A model generated the notes under the pieces. It was not told where the DNA came from, ran no database searches, and saw only the letters and a list, made by a program, of their open reading frames with translations. 64,000 bases of DNA from Platerodrilus igneus (Eukaryota; Arthropoda; Insecta; Coleoptera; Lycidae): the NCBI GenBank assembly GCA_036346225.1, contig JARFIW010001744.1, forward strand, positions 62,001-126,000. The letters run 5' to 3'. How positions within the stretch are numbered: position 1 is the first letter of the stretch; every line of letters begins with the position of its first letter. Positions 1 to 11,754 of the stretch are shown here, in pieces. A program made the position numbers and the translations under genes.

Positions 1-214
1 AAACTCAAAACTAACTGACCTACTAACTGTAAACTTAATATTTATAAGTATTGCTCAGAGTGACATCCACCATGTTCTATGCATTTGATTGTTCTACAAT
101 TTATGTTTGTTGTCACGCTACAAGTATTTGCTGGCGGATTTAACTGAAATACTCTGACAATTTTTTATCTAAGTTGATTTTAATTTTGAATTGGGCTATC
201 GTAAACCTTATTTT

Positions 215-900
215 TTTTGCGAAACTACACGAAAGGTAATCCAGGGAATTATGGTATGAGATTTATAGTGACCAATGTGCAGAACCGTTAGTCCCAATCC
301 AATTGAAAACTGTCTGCCCACAATCCTAGCATTATATGTACATGCCCCATCTTGCTGGAAGTGTTTCTAGCAGTAAACTGTAAAAAATTTCTTGTAGTGT
401 ATTTTGCAAAAAATCCTCATAGGATCGACCAGTCAAATGACCAAGTATAAAACATAGGGCTAGTAGGTGGTTACCTAAAAGACTACACCAAACATTAATC
501 AAAAATCGCATTTGATCGCACTTGGGGTCTGACTTGAAAAATTTTATTTGCATAACAATGTTCAGTTTTCTTATTAAATATTGCACTATTGGTAAATAAT
601 GTTTTATCACACCAGAGTATTTTACTACTAAAATGGAGATTCTTAGTTAGTTGATCACGAAACCAATGACACAATTCTAATCTTTTTTGTTCCATCTCCC
701 ACATATAAAATTGTTACTAGTTTAAACTTGAAATTGTGAAATTTGTTTTCTTAATATTTCTTGTACACCTGATTTGGATGCATTGCATTCCAAAATTAAT
801 TTTTTTGTTGCGGCACCTTGGGATTAATATGTATTGTGCTAACATGTTTCTTTCGTTAGCAGTTTCACCTAGCTAACAAACTCTCTGTTTTTTTAATAAA
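215..900 (-). pseudogene. mariner/Tc1-type transposase relic
   Basis: Decayed cut-and-paste transposase read on the minus strand across at least three frames. The stretch 704-495 matches the central catalytic region of insect mariner/Tc1 transposases: a LCHWF helix, then WCDK, where the first catalytic aspartate is kept but the usual following glutamate is lysine, then FTNSAIFN. The stretch 610-332 carries the INVWC segment and the conserved TGxxYxxFL block. Weak traces of the third catalytic segment continue to about 215, and traces of the helix-turn-helix (VQEILRK) lie at about 760-730. Frameshifts and stops make it non-functional. It resembles the transposase at 39670-40741 in block order but is a different, older copy. 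I found no matching terminal inverted repeats, so its borders are approximate. Confidence 0.7.
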
Positions 901-3900
901 CCATACTTGTTTACATGGTTCCACTAACACCGAAATATGATTGGATCAGGCTGTCTTCTTTCGGGATCAACTCTTCATAAAGTATGGATCCGACTACCGA
1001 ATTTCTAAAACATCACACACAAAGTTGTACATGTTCATTTAACAGGTAATACCTCGCCATTTTTTAAAATATAAAAAACAAATAATATCTTACTCAACAC
1101 AAATGATTTCTATGTATAGATATTGAAATAATAAGCCAGTAAATGACAACTAATGACAACTTCATTTAAACCTTACATAATTCAACGGCAACCTGATTTT
1201 TTACAGATAATAGTTAATGATTTTTGGAAGTAAATAGTGTTGCATTGTTTATGTGTAATACATGGTTGAAATAAATCGATTGTTTAACACTTTTTAGTGT
1301 TGGTAGAATTCAATATGACGGCCATAAGAACATCAAATTTTTAAACACTTCCACTAGAAAGACTATGTCAAATAATGCAAATATGTCAAATTTTATAAGA
1401 ATTTATTCATAAAAAAAAAGTTATAAACAGAAAAAGGAATACACATTTTATAGTGTTTCAGCGATAATTCCAGAATGATGTGAGCTATCCTAGATATCTT
1501 TATGGAATATTGGAAAGCATAAAATTATGCAACTTGTCTCCCATTTAATCAACTCTGTATCTGTTACCGTTTAGGATATTCCAATGGTTGATGTCATAAA
1601 AGTGACCACTCTATACACCTACGCTATGGGTGCTACGATGCCTAAATATGTACTACAGAATAAAAGAAGTCTTATTTGGGGGTCGATATGATACTTTGTG
1701 GTTCGTATTTGAACTGCAATATGTAAACACCTTTCTTCAAGTCTGCATGTGCACGTATAATAATATTAACCAGACGTTGTTACAATTGTTTTGCAAGATT
1801 AATTGACTTTAAATTGTAACCTTCCTTAAACCATTTCCCCTGCCTTTCCCTTCTGGAGCCTTAAGCCTCCGAGTTTTACCTTTTCTTCCAAGGTAAAGTA
1901 AAGCTCAACTACTATTGTGCTTATTTCTATTCTCCGAACCACACCTGCTCATCCCTCCACAGATCTAATACCCAAAGTCCTTTCCGTAATGTTTTAACTG
2001 TATAATTAATATTGTTTACAATATTTAAAAAATTATTTGTAACAACACACTGGATTGATTGTTGCATGTTTAAGAATGTAACTAATACTCAAATGTGCAG
2101 TACTGTCATTGTTTTGGGTTGAATGGGTTATATTTATATGGTTTAACTATGATGACTGTGAAAGTTTTATTACACTAAATGTTTACTAAAAAAATTTCAT
2201 TACCCTGAATGATTGTATACTGTTTTCTAGCATTTCTAATATTATATCATTTTATTATGTTGTGGTAAATTTAGCAAAGTTTTTGAATGTCTGTAGCAGG
2301 ATACTCTGCAGATAAATGTCTATGGATAATGTATAAGTTATTTAGATAGTGGACAAACTCTTATAAGTTAAGATTTAAGTAGGGGTAAAATAGCCTGTGC
2401 AGGAAGTAAGAACTGAGCACATTGAGGTTGGGGTGTAAAGTCAAAAGTATTGTTCGCCAACACGATGTAAAATAGCATATGACTGACAGTTTTTAAATAT
2501 ATGACATTCAGCAAACAGTGTCTTGCATTAGTAATCAAGTCTAATTAAGTGCTGTGATGATTGTAGCACATTCAGTTTTAATTAATGTGAATTTATCTAC
2601 ATTAATATAGCAGTGATTCTGGTTGCTAAATAGTGAGTTATCTGAGAGCTTGAACAGCACTGCAGTATTGAGCTGCCTATAGAAACCAGACCTAGTATGA
2701 GCGTACCTGGAGCACTATATACAAGGTTAATATTGTATGCTAGCTGCAATCATAAACAGTTTTATATATCATGTAATAATTTTGAATAACCTATCGTTAT
2801 GTAATATATGCCTTCATCATCTTTTGTTTGCGTTATAGAAGGAACCCAAATAAGTAGTTATAAAGCAGGTGAATAAATAAACTCGCCCTGAAATTTATGA
2901 AAGTTTCATAGAGCCTAAGTGCCTATTATATATCGGACATGCCGTTTCTAGTAGCTGGGTTTTTAGCAATATAAACCATTTCGAGAAATTCCTTTTTTTT
3001 AATTCGATTTTAATAAACCTGATATTTTCAAAACCAAATTTGTCATATTATTTTACTTCTTTCATCATATTTGTGTCCATTAATGCGTTTCCCCAGATGC
3101 TGCATACTTTGTTCAATATATACTCGTTTGCATGTTTTTTAAAATAGAGTTTCATAAACTCTCTTTTTTGTTTTTAGATGCAGGGTCTTTCATTTTATCA
3201 AATAAACCATTGCTTACGATAAAACCTCTATGTGCAATAGTATAGTTGTATATTTTAAACAGTTTAGTTTCTCTAATAGGATTATAATATATGGTAGGAG
3301 CATGCACTTCATCCTGTCATTTTTGTTATTTTTCCGTTGACAATTATTATGATGTTTATTAATCTTCCTTTCAAATATTTTATTTACTAAAATTTCTAAA
3401 TATTTGTTTTTTGTAAGAATATTTTTACCTGTTTTGTTGTTTCGGTTCTAAATGGATCCATCGACTAAACCAATAACTACAGATCTCCTATGATAGGAGA
3501 CGGTGGGAGACGTAATTTACATACCTATCTGACCACATAGGTTTTGTGTATCATTCATTTTGATTTTATTGTTGTCCAAAAAGCTGGGTCAATGGTTGTT
3601 TTCCATCTTGATGGTAAATTGCAATTTTTCATAAAACTATTGAATGAGTTCAACTAGTGATGTAAAATTACTGGTAATTTATTTTTCGTTGAAAACTTTT
3701 GGTAACTTTGGAGAATTTTAGAGAACTTTGGGTAATTTTGATGTTCCAATTGGAAAAGTCAAAATCGATATAAGGGAAATTTATTTTCAGAATACTTAAA
3801 GTTAAGATGGAAAATATGAACAAAGTGAAACGTTTTATTTGGTTCCTAACATTTTATTACTATTGAAGTAAATAATATTCTGCTTTAAACGCCACCCATT

Positions 3901-4018
3901 CTAGTTAAAACGTTACTTACGTTATTTGGTTCAATGCATTATGTACAAAATCTGTTGAAACACCATTGTTAAATTAAAATTTAAAATACCCTAAATATTT
4001 AAATATTACTACTTAGTA
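901..4018. other. AT-rich stretch with no recognisable gene
   Basis: About 3.1 kb of AT-rich sequence with short chance reading frames only. A short palindrome (CTCCTATGATAGGAG, 3486-3500) is the only small structure noted. I see no RNA gene, no coding block resembling a known family, and no terminal repeats. Confidence 0.5.
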
Positions 4019-4563
4019 TGTTGCATTTCCCGCGTTACACTTTAGGCGTGGCTCCAACGCCATTGTTATACCCTATACAGACCTTGTTTTTACCGGATGA
4101 TCCAATCACTATCTAAGTCAATTTGCATGCACAATTTAGGTGCAATCCAAATTACTTACGTGATGTGTATCCCGTAACTTCATCTCAGGGTCCCCACGTG
4201 GTTAAGGGTTGTCGTGATTACGCCATGTTGAACATCAAATTATTATCCGTCACTGAACTTGTATTGCATCTCGTAGAGGTTTGAAAGGAAATAGGTAGCG
4301 GAATGACGGGGGGAGGTAAAGGGAAGCTGCATACCTGTTTTTCTTTAAAAACTACACGTGCACTTAAATACTTGTTCTTTAGTCCAAGTCTCGTTGCTTA
4401 TTGTCCGCTTTCTCCACTCGCGCACATCCGCATTCCCTCTGTGCAAACTCGACTGTCAGCAACAGCGGAAGTTAACGTATCATTTCAAAAATACGCGGCA
4501 ATTAACCTACAAATGTATCTCTAAACCTAAAACATGATACATGACCAATTTGGCATGTAACAA
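4019..4563 (+). repeat. dispersed ~540-bp repeat, copy 1
   Basis: This segment is clearly homologous to 23197-23738, in the same orientation, with scattered substitutions and a few indels. Homology starts at CATTTCCCGCG and ends at TGGCATGTAACAA, with unrelated sequence beyond both ends. A 73-codon frame (4303-4524) is open in both copies, but most of its differences change the amino acid, which argues against selection on a protein. It could be a non-autonomous transposon or the terminal part of a larger one; no terminal inverted repeat or target duplication is evident. Confidence 0.75.
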
Positions 4564-4577
4564 TCGCAACCAAGCCA

Positions 4578-4600
4578 TAAAAGGAAAAAAAAAAAAAAGA
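4578..4600. repeat. A-rich simple sequence
   Basis: A purine run dominated by A lies directly after the dispersed repeat. It could be a decayed poly(A) tail or chance simple sequence. Confidence 0.5.
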
Positions 4601-5018
4601 TCTTTAGCACGGTAGGCACTTAAAGTCTAGAGCCTTACTTACATATGAACTAACTTACATTCTACTAAATGTTTATTTTGGCGCCACTTGGTTAACGCGA
4701 GTTATGTATCCCCCAATTTACCTTTATATTAAATAATAGAATCTAATAGGAATTATTAGAAATTGTTAAATAAATCATAAGTCAATTGCAACAATGTAAT
4801 ACAAGGATAAACCAGACAGGTTATTAACAGTTCATGAGAATGGATATGCAACTTTGTATCCGAGACGACAGTGATACTGCAGGTGGCAGGTCACAGACGG
4901 TTAAGATATTGCAATTACCTAGAAATAAGATTGAAACAATGTAACAAAGTGTAGAATTAAGAGTAAAGCAGACATGAGATCTGCAAGTTCCCACAGCCAT
5001 GTGAGGGGGTAGGAATAT

Positions 5019-5056
5019 TATAAAAAGTCTGGGAGCCCCAGTTGACAGTAGTCAGT
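5019..5056 (+). promoter_or_regulatory. possible RNA polymerase II core promoter, perhaps of an orphan LTR
   Basis: A TATAAAAAG box (5019-5027) is followed 33 bases downstream by an arthropod-type initiator TCAGT (5052-5056), the spacing expected for an RNA polymerase II core promoter. The following 150 bases resemble an R-U5 region of an LTR, but no second copy, primer site or pol gene is linked to it in this window. It may be a solo LTR or chance. Confidence 0.3.
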
Positions 5057-6169
5057 CTTCGAACTCCATACTTCGTTGTTCAAGCTACTCAGTAGGGTCA
5101 GTCTGAGTAATACAGCTTTTGCATTGTTGTTTACCTAGGCTACTCGCTCTAGTTCAATTGATCAACTAATTTCGAATTAAAGTTATTTTATACAGTTTGT
5201 CAAAATTCCATGATAATTTCTGTTTAAGGTAAATAAATTGTTACAAAATTTGAAAACATTTTTTAAAAACATCGCTCCAAAGGCCCGAACCTAACTCGCG
5301 TCTTGCGAGTAAACCAGGAAACGGAATGTGTAGTCCCAAGATTATCAAACTACATCTACAAATACACACACAAGTCTTAGATGTTGCACAGTTATAATCA
5401 ACAGCACAAAGTTGTCGGAGAACACGAAACACTTTACTAAAACTAAATACAAGTGCGAGAAGTCGCTTAACATTTCTACAATAACCTAAAGCTAACTTTA
5501 CAGTTTTTGAGTGCACAAGCACATAAGCATTTTAACTGTTTGTACATCGGCAAGAAAATGTCCAAATTTCAAAATGCCCAAGAAAGCAAGTTACTATTTA
5601 TTTTGACAAATTTTTTTGTGTTGGTACTCTGGCTTAATAAACAGTAGACATCAAAATTTCTTAATGACATGGTTGTAAATTAACAAATTTACCAACAGTA
5701 CCATCTTACTAATTTTTTACATTTCTAACCTAACAAATTACATTACTACCATCAGGTTAGCTTCTTCACTCAATACTCAAAAATTTCCTACGTCTGATCA
5801 TAAATACCAAACGTTAGGTCAACAAAAAAAAGTAAGACAAAGTCACAAGTTATTACCAAAGAAATAAGTAAGATAGAGATGTTACGATAAAACTAGATAA
5901 CAATAGATGGATCCGAAACGTTCCATTACACCAAGGCATGCCACAACTACACACTTTAAAAATATAACGCAGAATTCCTCTGCTTATCAAGCCGTTTTGT
6001 CCTCCATCGTAGAGATACAAAAGAGTGTGACTTCGCAAAGCCGTTAAATAGGAAAATACTCGTACCCCCTAAAAAAGAGAGACCTGTGAAGCAGATCCGT
6101 TAGTTAAAACGGCACGAGGGACCAGAAAGGCATGTGGGTGCATTCCTCACTCGGAGTTAATTGAATTCG

Positions 6170-6226
6170 ATAAGACATACTCATTCATACATACACTCAT
6201 ATATACATACACTCATATATACTTAC
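6170..6226. repeat. short tandem repeat based on ATACATACACTCATAT
   Basis: A small imperfect tandem array of the units CATACACTCATATATA and ATTCATAC. It is simple sequence with no coding sense. Confidence 0.7.
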
Positions 6227-6227
6227 A

Positions 6228-6254
6228 CTGTCAGCGGCCACATGCGGCTGACAG
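6228..6254. other. perfect 8-bp inverted repeat (hairpin)
   Basis: CTGTCAGC (6228-6235) is mirrored by GCTGACAG (6247-6254) around an 11-base loop. It lies just after the short tandem repeat. Its function is unknown. It is not followed by a T run, so it is not terminator-like. Confidence 0.6.
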
Positions 6255-7615
6255 CGGCACCACATGACCTAACGAAAGATTCCCAGAGACGTGGTCCAGG
6301 TGTCTATGAAAACCCCCCCGCGCGACCACACGGTAGTAAATGGAAATGAAAAGACGATAGACATATAGGGAATGTAAAAAGAGGGAGGTAGACATTTTTA
6401 AAATGTGCTAGTAACTTTCAGGTAGAAGAGAATATAAGAACGGCTTGTGTTGAACAACAGCGATAGAAAAGGGTGGATAGAAAAGCGTCACTCAACCAGC
6501 CAATGTGGTTAGTAGTCCGGAGTGAGGGAAAAATCATTCTTATGTGGTAGACGGGTGTTCCAGGACAAGAACAGGCCTACCGAAGAAAGAATAGGGCGGA
6601 AACGGAGACAGCGGGATAAGAAAAAAGTAAAGCTTTGGACAAGCATCCGAGAGAAGGTAGAGCATTGTCCCTGTTAAATGCAGATCGGTCTTAGGGACCA
6701 CCTGCTGCGTTAATCAAACAAATTAAGACACATAAACTTAAAAAAATTACTAGACTCCAGATGAGAACTAGTATGATCATCTTCCTAGCGAGCGCATCCA
6801 CTACGATAAGATCAGACAAGAAGTTGAAACAACCAACTTAAAAGTACCAATGCAGATACCTTCCCACATAGAAACCAACTATTTTTAGAAACGGTAACGC
6901 CATAAACACACAAAAATACTTACTATAAGTAGTTAAATGAAGATACAAACATACTTTCCCAATATGCTAAAAGCAACCAAGAATTTAATAAGATATCAAT
7001 AAAAACGATAGCACCTCACCTCGAAGTTAAATAAAAAACAAAAAAATGTTTATATGTTCTGATGACTTAACAGAAGAAAAAACAAGTAATGATAAAGAGT
7101 AAAGTGAGCGACTGAAATAATTCAGAAGAAAAAACACATGAAATAGAAACTCCTAGTTTTGCAACTGCGAATATGGACTGTCTTTTACAGAGGCATAGGC
7201 CGCGGATACTATGTGTATCCAAAGAAAAAAGCATTCACTCAACATCAGCTAAAATAAATTATTATAACGATTCAATGAGTTACTCTAACTAAATTTAGGA
7301 CAATCGCCACGAAATTAAACAAATTAAGATAAATGCTAAAAAACAAAATAATATGGTGCAGAAAAGGTGCCAGTATTGATTAGATGAAGCAAAAGAGTGA
7401 TATTGGGAAACCTAGACAATAAACAGACATCTGGTTGACAGTAAATTCAAGTAAGAATTAATAGCCAGCAAAAAGATAACTAAAATGAGATAAATAAGCC
7501 AAAAGAGTAGAAGGTAAATGCTGTATGAGAAAAGAAACGAATAGATATAGATAACAAATTCAGGACGGGAACAAAAACATTTGGTAGACCATTAAACAAA
7601 TAAAATGTGGAAAAA

Positions 7616-8645
7616 TTAATTAGCATTTGGGTCAGCAGAGAACGGTTTAAGGTCTTTGATATGCTACCTTTCTTGACGTTTTCTTTCAAAGAGATTTTTT
7701 CGTAGCATCAGATAAGACATAATTCTTCTTCCAAACGTGCTCACCTAAAGCAAAAAAAATATCTCGTTTTCGAAGATTATAATGATCTTTACTCTTTTCG
7801 TAGGCTTTTAACAAATGTTTTCTAACATTGAAAATAGAAGGTAATGATTGTTGGTCTTCATCCTAGCGTACTTTTTCGTCAAATTCAATTACGTTAGTAT
7901 CATCAGGAACTGAACCGTAATAACTACCATCAAGTGGCGTGTATCTTCCAAAAACAAGGAATGAAGGAGTAAATTGGGTTGCTTCATGTGTAGATGTACG
8001 CAAAGCTTGAGCGATTTTAAAGATATTTTCATCCCACTTAGTGTGGTCTGAGTCAATATATGAAAAGATAGCAGTGATTAAGACTCGATTTACTCTTTCG
8101 GTAGGGTTTACCTGTGGATGGAATTTGACATTGAACCAATTTTTTTGCACTTTATAACTTGTAACGAAATTTTGAAAATCTTTTGAGAAAAATTGCGACC
8201 CATTATCACAGAATAATTTGAGGGACACCAAAGATAAGAAATATAGATTGTTCTAGAAATTTAATTATAGCAGAAGAGGTAGCTTTGGTTAAAGGTTATA
8301 CCATAACGAATTTAGAAAACCAGTCGGTGACGACTAAAAGATATTGGTTACCTTTTTTTTGATCGAGGGAGAGGTCCTAATAAGTCAAATGATATTAACT
8401 GTAAGGGATAAGATACACGTTTGAAGTTACCCATCAAACCAGAACAAACTTCTTGAGAACTCTTCTGAGCCCCGCAAATTTTACAGTTTCTAATATAGCG
8501 GCAGACAGATTGTTTTAATGTGGGCTAATAATATAATTCAGATATTTCAGCTAACGTTTTTGTAACACCAAGGTGAGTAGCTGCAGGGTCATCATGACAC
8601 AATTTTAGAACTTCAATGCGGTTAGCGGTAGGAACTACAAGTTTC
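7616..8645 (-). pseudogene. Gypsy-A integrase (broken)
   Basis: Integrase end of pol. At about 8645-8470 the N-terminal HHCC zinc-binding region is visible (HDDPAATHLG, then CKICGAQK), interrupted by an in-frame stop. Next comes a central core with FDLLGPLPRSK, followed by 8231-7863, which carries LFCDNGSQF (second catalytic aspartate) and HPQVNPTERVNR (catalytic glutamate). An in-frame stop follows at about 7863. The frame then continues with HYNLRKRDI and ALGEHVW, and ends with a WHIKDLKP-like tail before a stop at 7616, with part of the C-terminal domain missing. The same tail motif closes pol in Gypsy-B and Gypsy-C. Multiple stops and frameshifts make it inactive. Confidence 0.85.
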
Positions 8646-8769
8646 ATTCAGGGATGATAGAGATTTTGTGAGATAAAGAAAATACAAATTTATATAATCT
8701 ATTATTCCTCAAACGAAAGGTGGAAAACTTATCGGGATTTTCAGAAACTTTTTCTATTATATAAAGATA

Positions 8770-9626
8770 TCAGGCATCGGGAATTAGATCTGGGAGGTTA
8801 AGAGAAGCAACATCACGAGATAAGGCATCAAGCACGATATTTAATTTACCAGGTCTCTTGCGAACATCAAAGGTAAATTGAGAGATATGTAAGTTCCATC
8901 TTGCCAATCGACCTACGGGTTGTTTTATATTATTCATCCATGTGAGGGCTGCACAATCAGTAATTACTGTAAAATGCGCACCTTCAACATATCCTCTGAA
9001 TTTTTCAATGCCTAAGGTAACCCCTAATAATTCAAGTTCGGTAGCTGAATATTTTTGTTCAGCAGAAGTTAAAGCATGACTAGCATAAGCAATAAGGTGT
9101 TCTAGTCCATTATTTACTTGAAACAACATTGCGCCTAGACCAGCGAGTGAGGCATCGGTTTGAATATAAAATCTTTCGTCAAAATTTGGTGAAACTAAAA
9201 TAGGCACGGAAGTGATTAACGTTTTGATTTGTTCAAAACCCTGCTGAGCTTCTAGATTCCATTCAACAAGTTGACCTTTCCTTTTATTTTTAATTAAAGC
9301 AGTAATGGGTGTAGATATAGTTGAGAGATTAGGTAGAAAAATGCGATAGTAACTAATCATTTCTATTAAACGTTTAATTTCGGTAACAGTCTTTGGTGTT
9401 TTAAATTTAGTAATAGCGTCGACTTTAGAAGGATCTGCCCGAAGACCAGTTCCATCGATAATAAAACCAAGAAATGTAAAAGAAGAACAGCAAAATTGAC
9501 ATTTCTCCCAATTTATTTTAAAACCTGCCGCATTTAGACGTTCAGCGACTTCATTAAGTGTAGCGATATGTTCTTCAAAGAAACTTGAGATGACCAATAT
9601 GTCGTCTAAAAATACAAAGGCACGTT
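8770..9626 (-). pseudogene. Gypsy-A reverse transcriptase (C-terminal part) and RNase H
   Basis: Opens with the RT active-site box FLDDIL (the Ty3/Gypsy version of YxDD) and continues without a break through the connection region (FTFLGFIIDG, KTPKTVTEIKRLIEMISYYR) into an RNase H domain. That domain has FYIQTDASLAGLGAML (first catalytic Asp), SATELELLGV (catalytic Glu) and FTVITDCAALTWM (third Asp), ending ALSRDVASL. This ~285-codon piece is the best preserved part of Gypsy-A. Its upstream half was displaced by the Gypsy-B insertion, so it cannot be expressed as a complete enzyme. Confidence 0.9.
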
Positions 9627-9630
9627 CTTG

Positions 9631-9792
9631 TGAAACGTATTTTCTTTGTTGGATGCGCGCCAGTGAAACATAATTTTTTTTGTTGGATGGGCGCCAGTGT
9701 AACGAATTTTTTTTGTTGGGCGTCAGTGAAACGTAATTTTTTATGTTGGGCGCCAGCGAAATGTAATTTTATAAATGGGCGCCAGTGCACAA
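9631..9792 (-). repeat. tandem array of primer-binding-site-like units at LTR edge
   Basis: Five imperfect direct repeats of about 27-34 bp. In element orientation each carries CTGGCGCCCA or a one- to two-base variant, followed by an A-rich spacer and TACGTTTCA. The same TGGCGCCCA lies at the true primer site beside the 5' LTR (17891-17900). It appears that primer site plus leader-like bases have been added repeatedly to the LTR end. Confidence 0.8.
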
Positions 9793-11736
9793 AAATTTTC
9801 CGCTTCCTTCACAGAGAATCGAAGAAAGAGTCATCTTCCGATATAGCTAGGGGTCTATTCCTGGGTAGAGCAATAAGAAGTGGGGGAGGGGAGTCGAATT
9901 TTGTTTTCAAACAAAAACTAAACAAAGTTAAATAGGCGCCACCAAGTCCTGAGATAATCAAGATAAGAGCAAAGCATAATTCAAAGGGCGGACGTGGAAA
10001 CCCAAAGATAAACGATGGCCTTCGTTAACAAAAACCTGTCTTATAAAAATAAGACGCAGCTCCTGTAAGAAATTACAAAGATTAAATAAAAAAAATGTAG
10101 AACACCATGTGTGTCCTATAAAAGTATCAAAAATAAAAATGTATATCCAATATGATATTGGCACAAAATTATTACCCAAAAATTCTATCTTTATGTTATC
10201 AGATTTGATCGCATTTGACCAAAATAAAAGTCTCAAAGTTTAACTAATTGTTTACTAAAGTAAAAAAACTTTCTTTTAAAAATTCATAACTTTTTAACAT
10301 GTAAAAATTCTCAACAATAATGTTTATAACAAAATCAAAATTTGGTCTTTTTAAAGCAAAAGACTGCTCTCTAAACATAAGCTTGTTTTAAATATTTAAT
10401 CAAAAAAATCTGTAAACACAATGCATTGAACTATCATTTTTATCCTGGGCAGATCTTATCAGGTAGATTACAGTTTCATAATTATTACGCAGCGTGTATT
10501 TAAATTTTGCAATGAAGTGAAATAAACTTCCATGTACATAACAAATTAAAAGTAAACAAAAGTTCACTGCTATTACTTATCAAGTACTTTTTGTATTGAG
10601 TATATAAATTTTCATAACCTAAAATTTTTTGTATGAACACAAATGCAAACACTTTGCAATTGTCACTAAACGAATTTAAATTTTTATACTAAGTTTTTAT
10701 AATTTATATGTGAATAAAAGCTAACTTCAAAATTGAAGAATGTTTAATTTAAATTTTAGGAAAGCTACACGAAGCATCTGCTTTCACGGCAAATATCTTT
10801 AAAATGTTAATACATCACGAAAAAAATATAACGTCGAAAATATACTTCGAAATTTATCTGAAGTTCGAATGTAAACAAAGCCTACAAATATATAAACCTA
10901 ACCTAACAAAAATTTCTTTCTGCGGTTTGTAAAACCAGTTTAACAATAATCGAAAGTGAAACAGGTCATATGGTCATAAACATGATAGCAAATTTTGTGT
11001 TTTTTATATGACCGTCTGTTTATCCAAGACTAACGACATTCTAAACACATGCAAAATTTCTTAAATTTAATAACGAACCAAACTGCATCTGATTTTCATA
11101 GGCAAATTCCATCAGAAATTTCATCAGCTCCAAACAACACTATAAACCATTTCAAACTTAGGAAGCCGTAACCATTTCTTGGGGTAACAGCAATCACGAC
11201 CACATGTCCGCAATCTCCAATCCTTGTACAGAACAGTACAACTTACAAAACAAAATTCTCACTGGTACTTTTCTACTGTTTTTCGTAGGCGCGCTAAATA
11301 AATGAAACAAAATTAAATTAAGTTCGTAAAATGTATAAATTACAAACCGTTAGTAGAAGTTATTGATATTTATTCAAGTCTACCATGACTTGAACCACTC
11401 ACACAAATAATTTAATCAAAGGTCGCAAGCCTCTAGTCTGGAAAACATCTTGAGGAATTGATAGCTTGGCTGCAACTTACGAACAAACGAGAAACGAACG
11501 ATAGCGACGATTCAAAGACTCGCCGTTAGAGGTGGGGAAATACGAAAGCAACAAGATTGCTAGAGATGCTCGACAAAATAACTTTATGTCACACAGATAT
11601 TTTACTACAAGAAGATTACTAAAACGAAGCGTTCCATTATGTACTATATGGAACATTAATAAAGAATAAGGCACGCTAGGCGCATTATACTTGTAATTCA
11701 ATGCGAATAAATACTGATCAAATTAAACATGCTTCA
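9631..11736 (-). repeat. Gypsy-B 3' LTR (2106 bp)
   Basis: The left copy of the long terminal repeat pairs with 17901-19943. Its outer plus-strand edge (9631 to about 9790) is an array of five ~30-bp units, each containing a GGCGCC-type core (the complement of the tRNA primer site). The partner LTR has three such units. Reading frames crossing this array (for example 9630-9935) are by-products of the repeat and not genes. Confidence 0.92.
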
Positions 11737-11754
11737 CTACCCCTTTCCCAAAAG
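11737..11754 (-). promoter_or_regulatory. Gypsy-B polypurine tract
   Basis: On the minus strand a purine run ending GGGAAAGGGGTAG lies directly against the start of the 3' LTR. This is the expected plus-strand DNA primer of an LTR retrotransposon. Confidence 0.8.

Larger units (their letters stand above)
5241..7615. other. no recognisable gene; possible 3' flank of Gypsy-A
   Basis: This stretch holds only short chance frames. From about 6320 onward the plus strand is purine-rich. Gypsy-A pol ends at 7616, so its 3' untranslated part and 3' LTR should lie here if they survive, but I could not find a second LTR copy near 22460-23200 to pair with it. Confidence 0.45.
7616..9630 (-). mobile_element. 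Gypsy-A, 3' half (split by Gypsy-B)
   Basis: Downstream half of an old Ty3/Gypsy retrotransposon on the minus strand, from the RT active site through RNase H and integrase to the pol C-terminus. Its upstream half is at 19944-22458. The join is exact: the RT reading frame breaks at 19944 just after the codons for TLHQ and resumes at 9626 with codons for ERAFVFLDDIL. The 4-bp CTTG at 9627-9630 is repeated at 19944-19947 as the target-site duplication made by Gypsy-B. No LTRs of A were identified. Confidence 0.85.

Noticed and set aside
4303..4524. 73-codon frame conserved in both copies of the dispersed repeat (also 23484-23705)
   Set aside because: Differences between the two frames are mostly amino-acid changing and no known domain is visible; conservation is explained by repeat copying.
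9630..9935. 101-codon plus-strand frame rich in FFCW repeats (similar one at 17890-18072)
   Set aside because: It is a translation of the primer-site-like tandem array on the strand opposite to the element.
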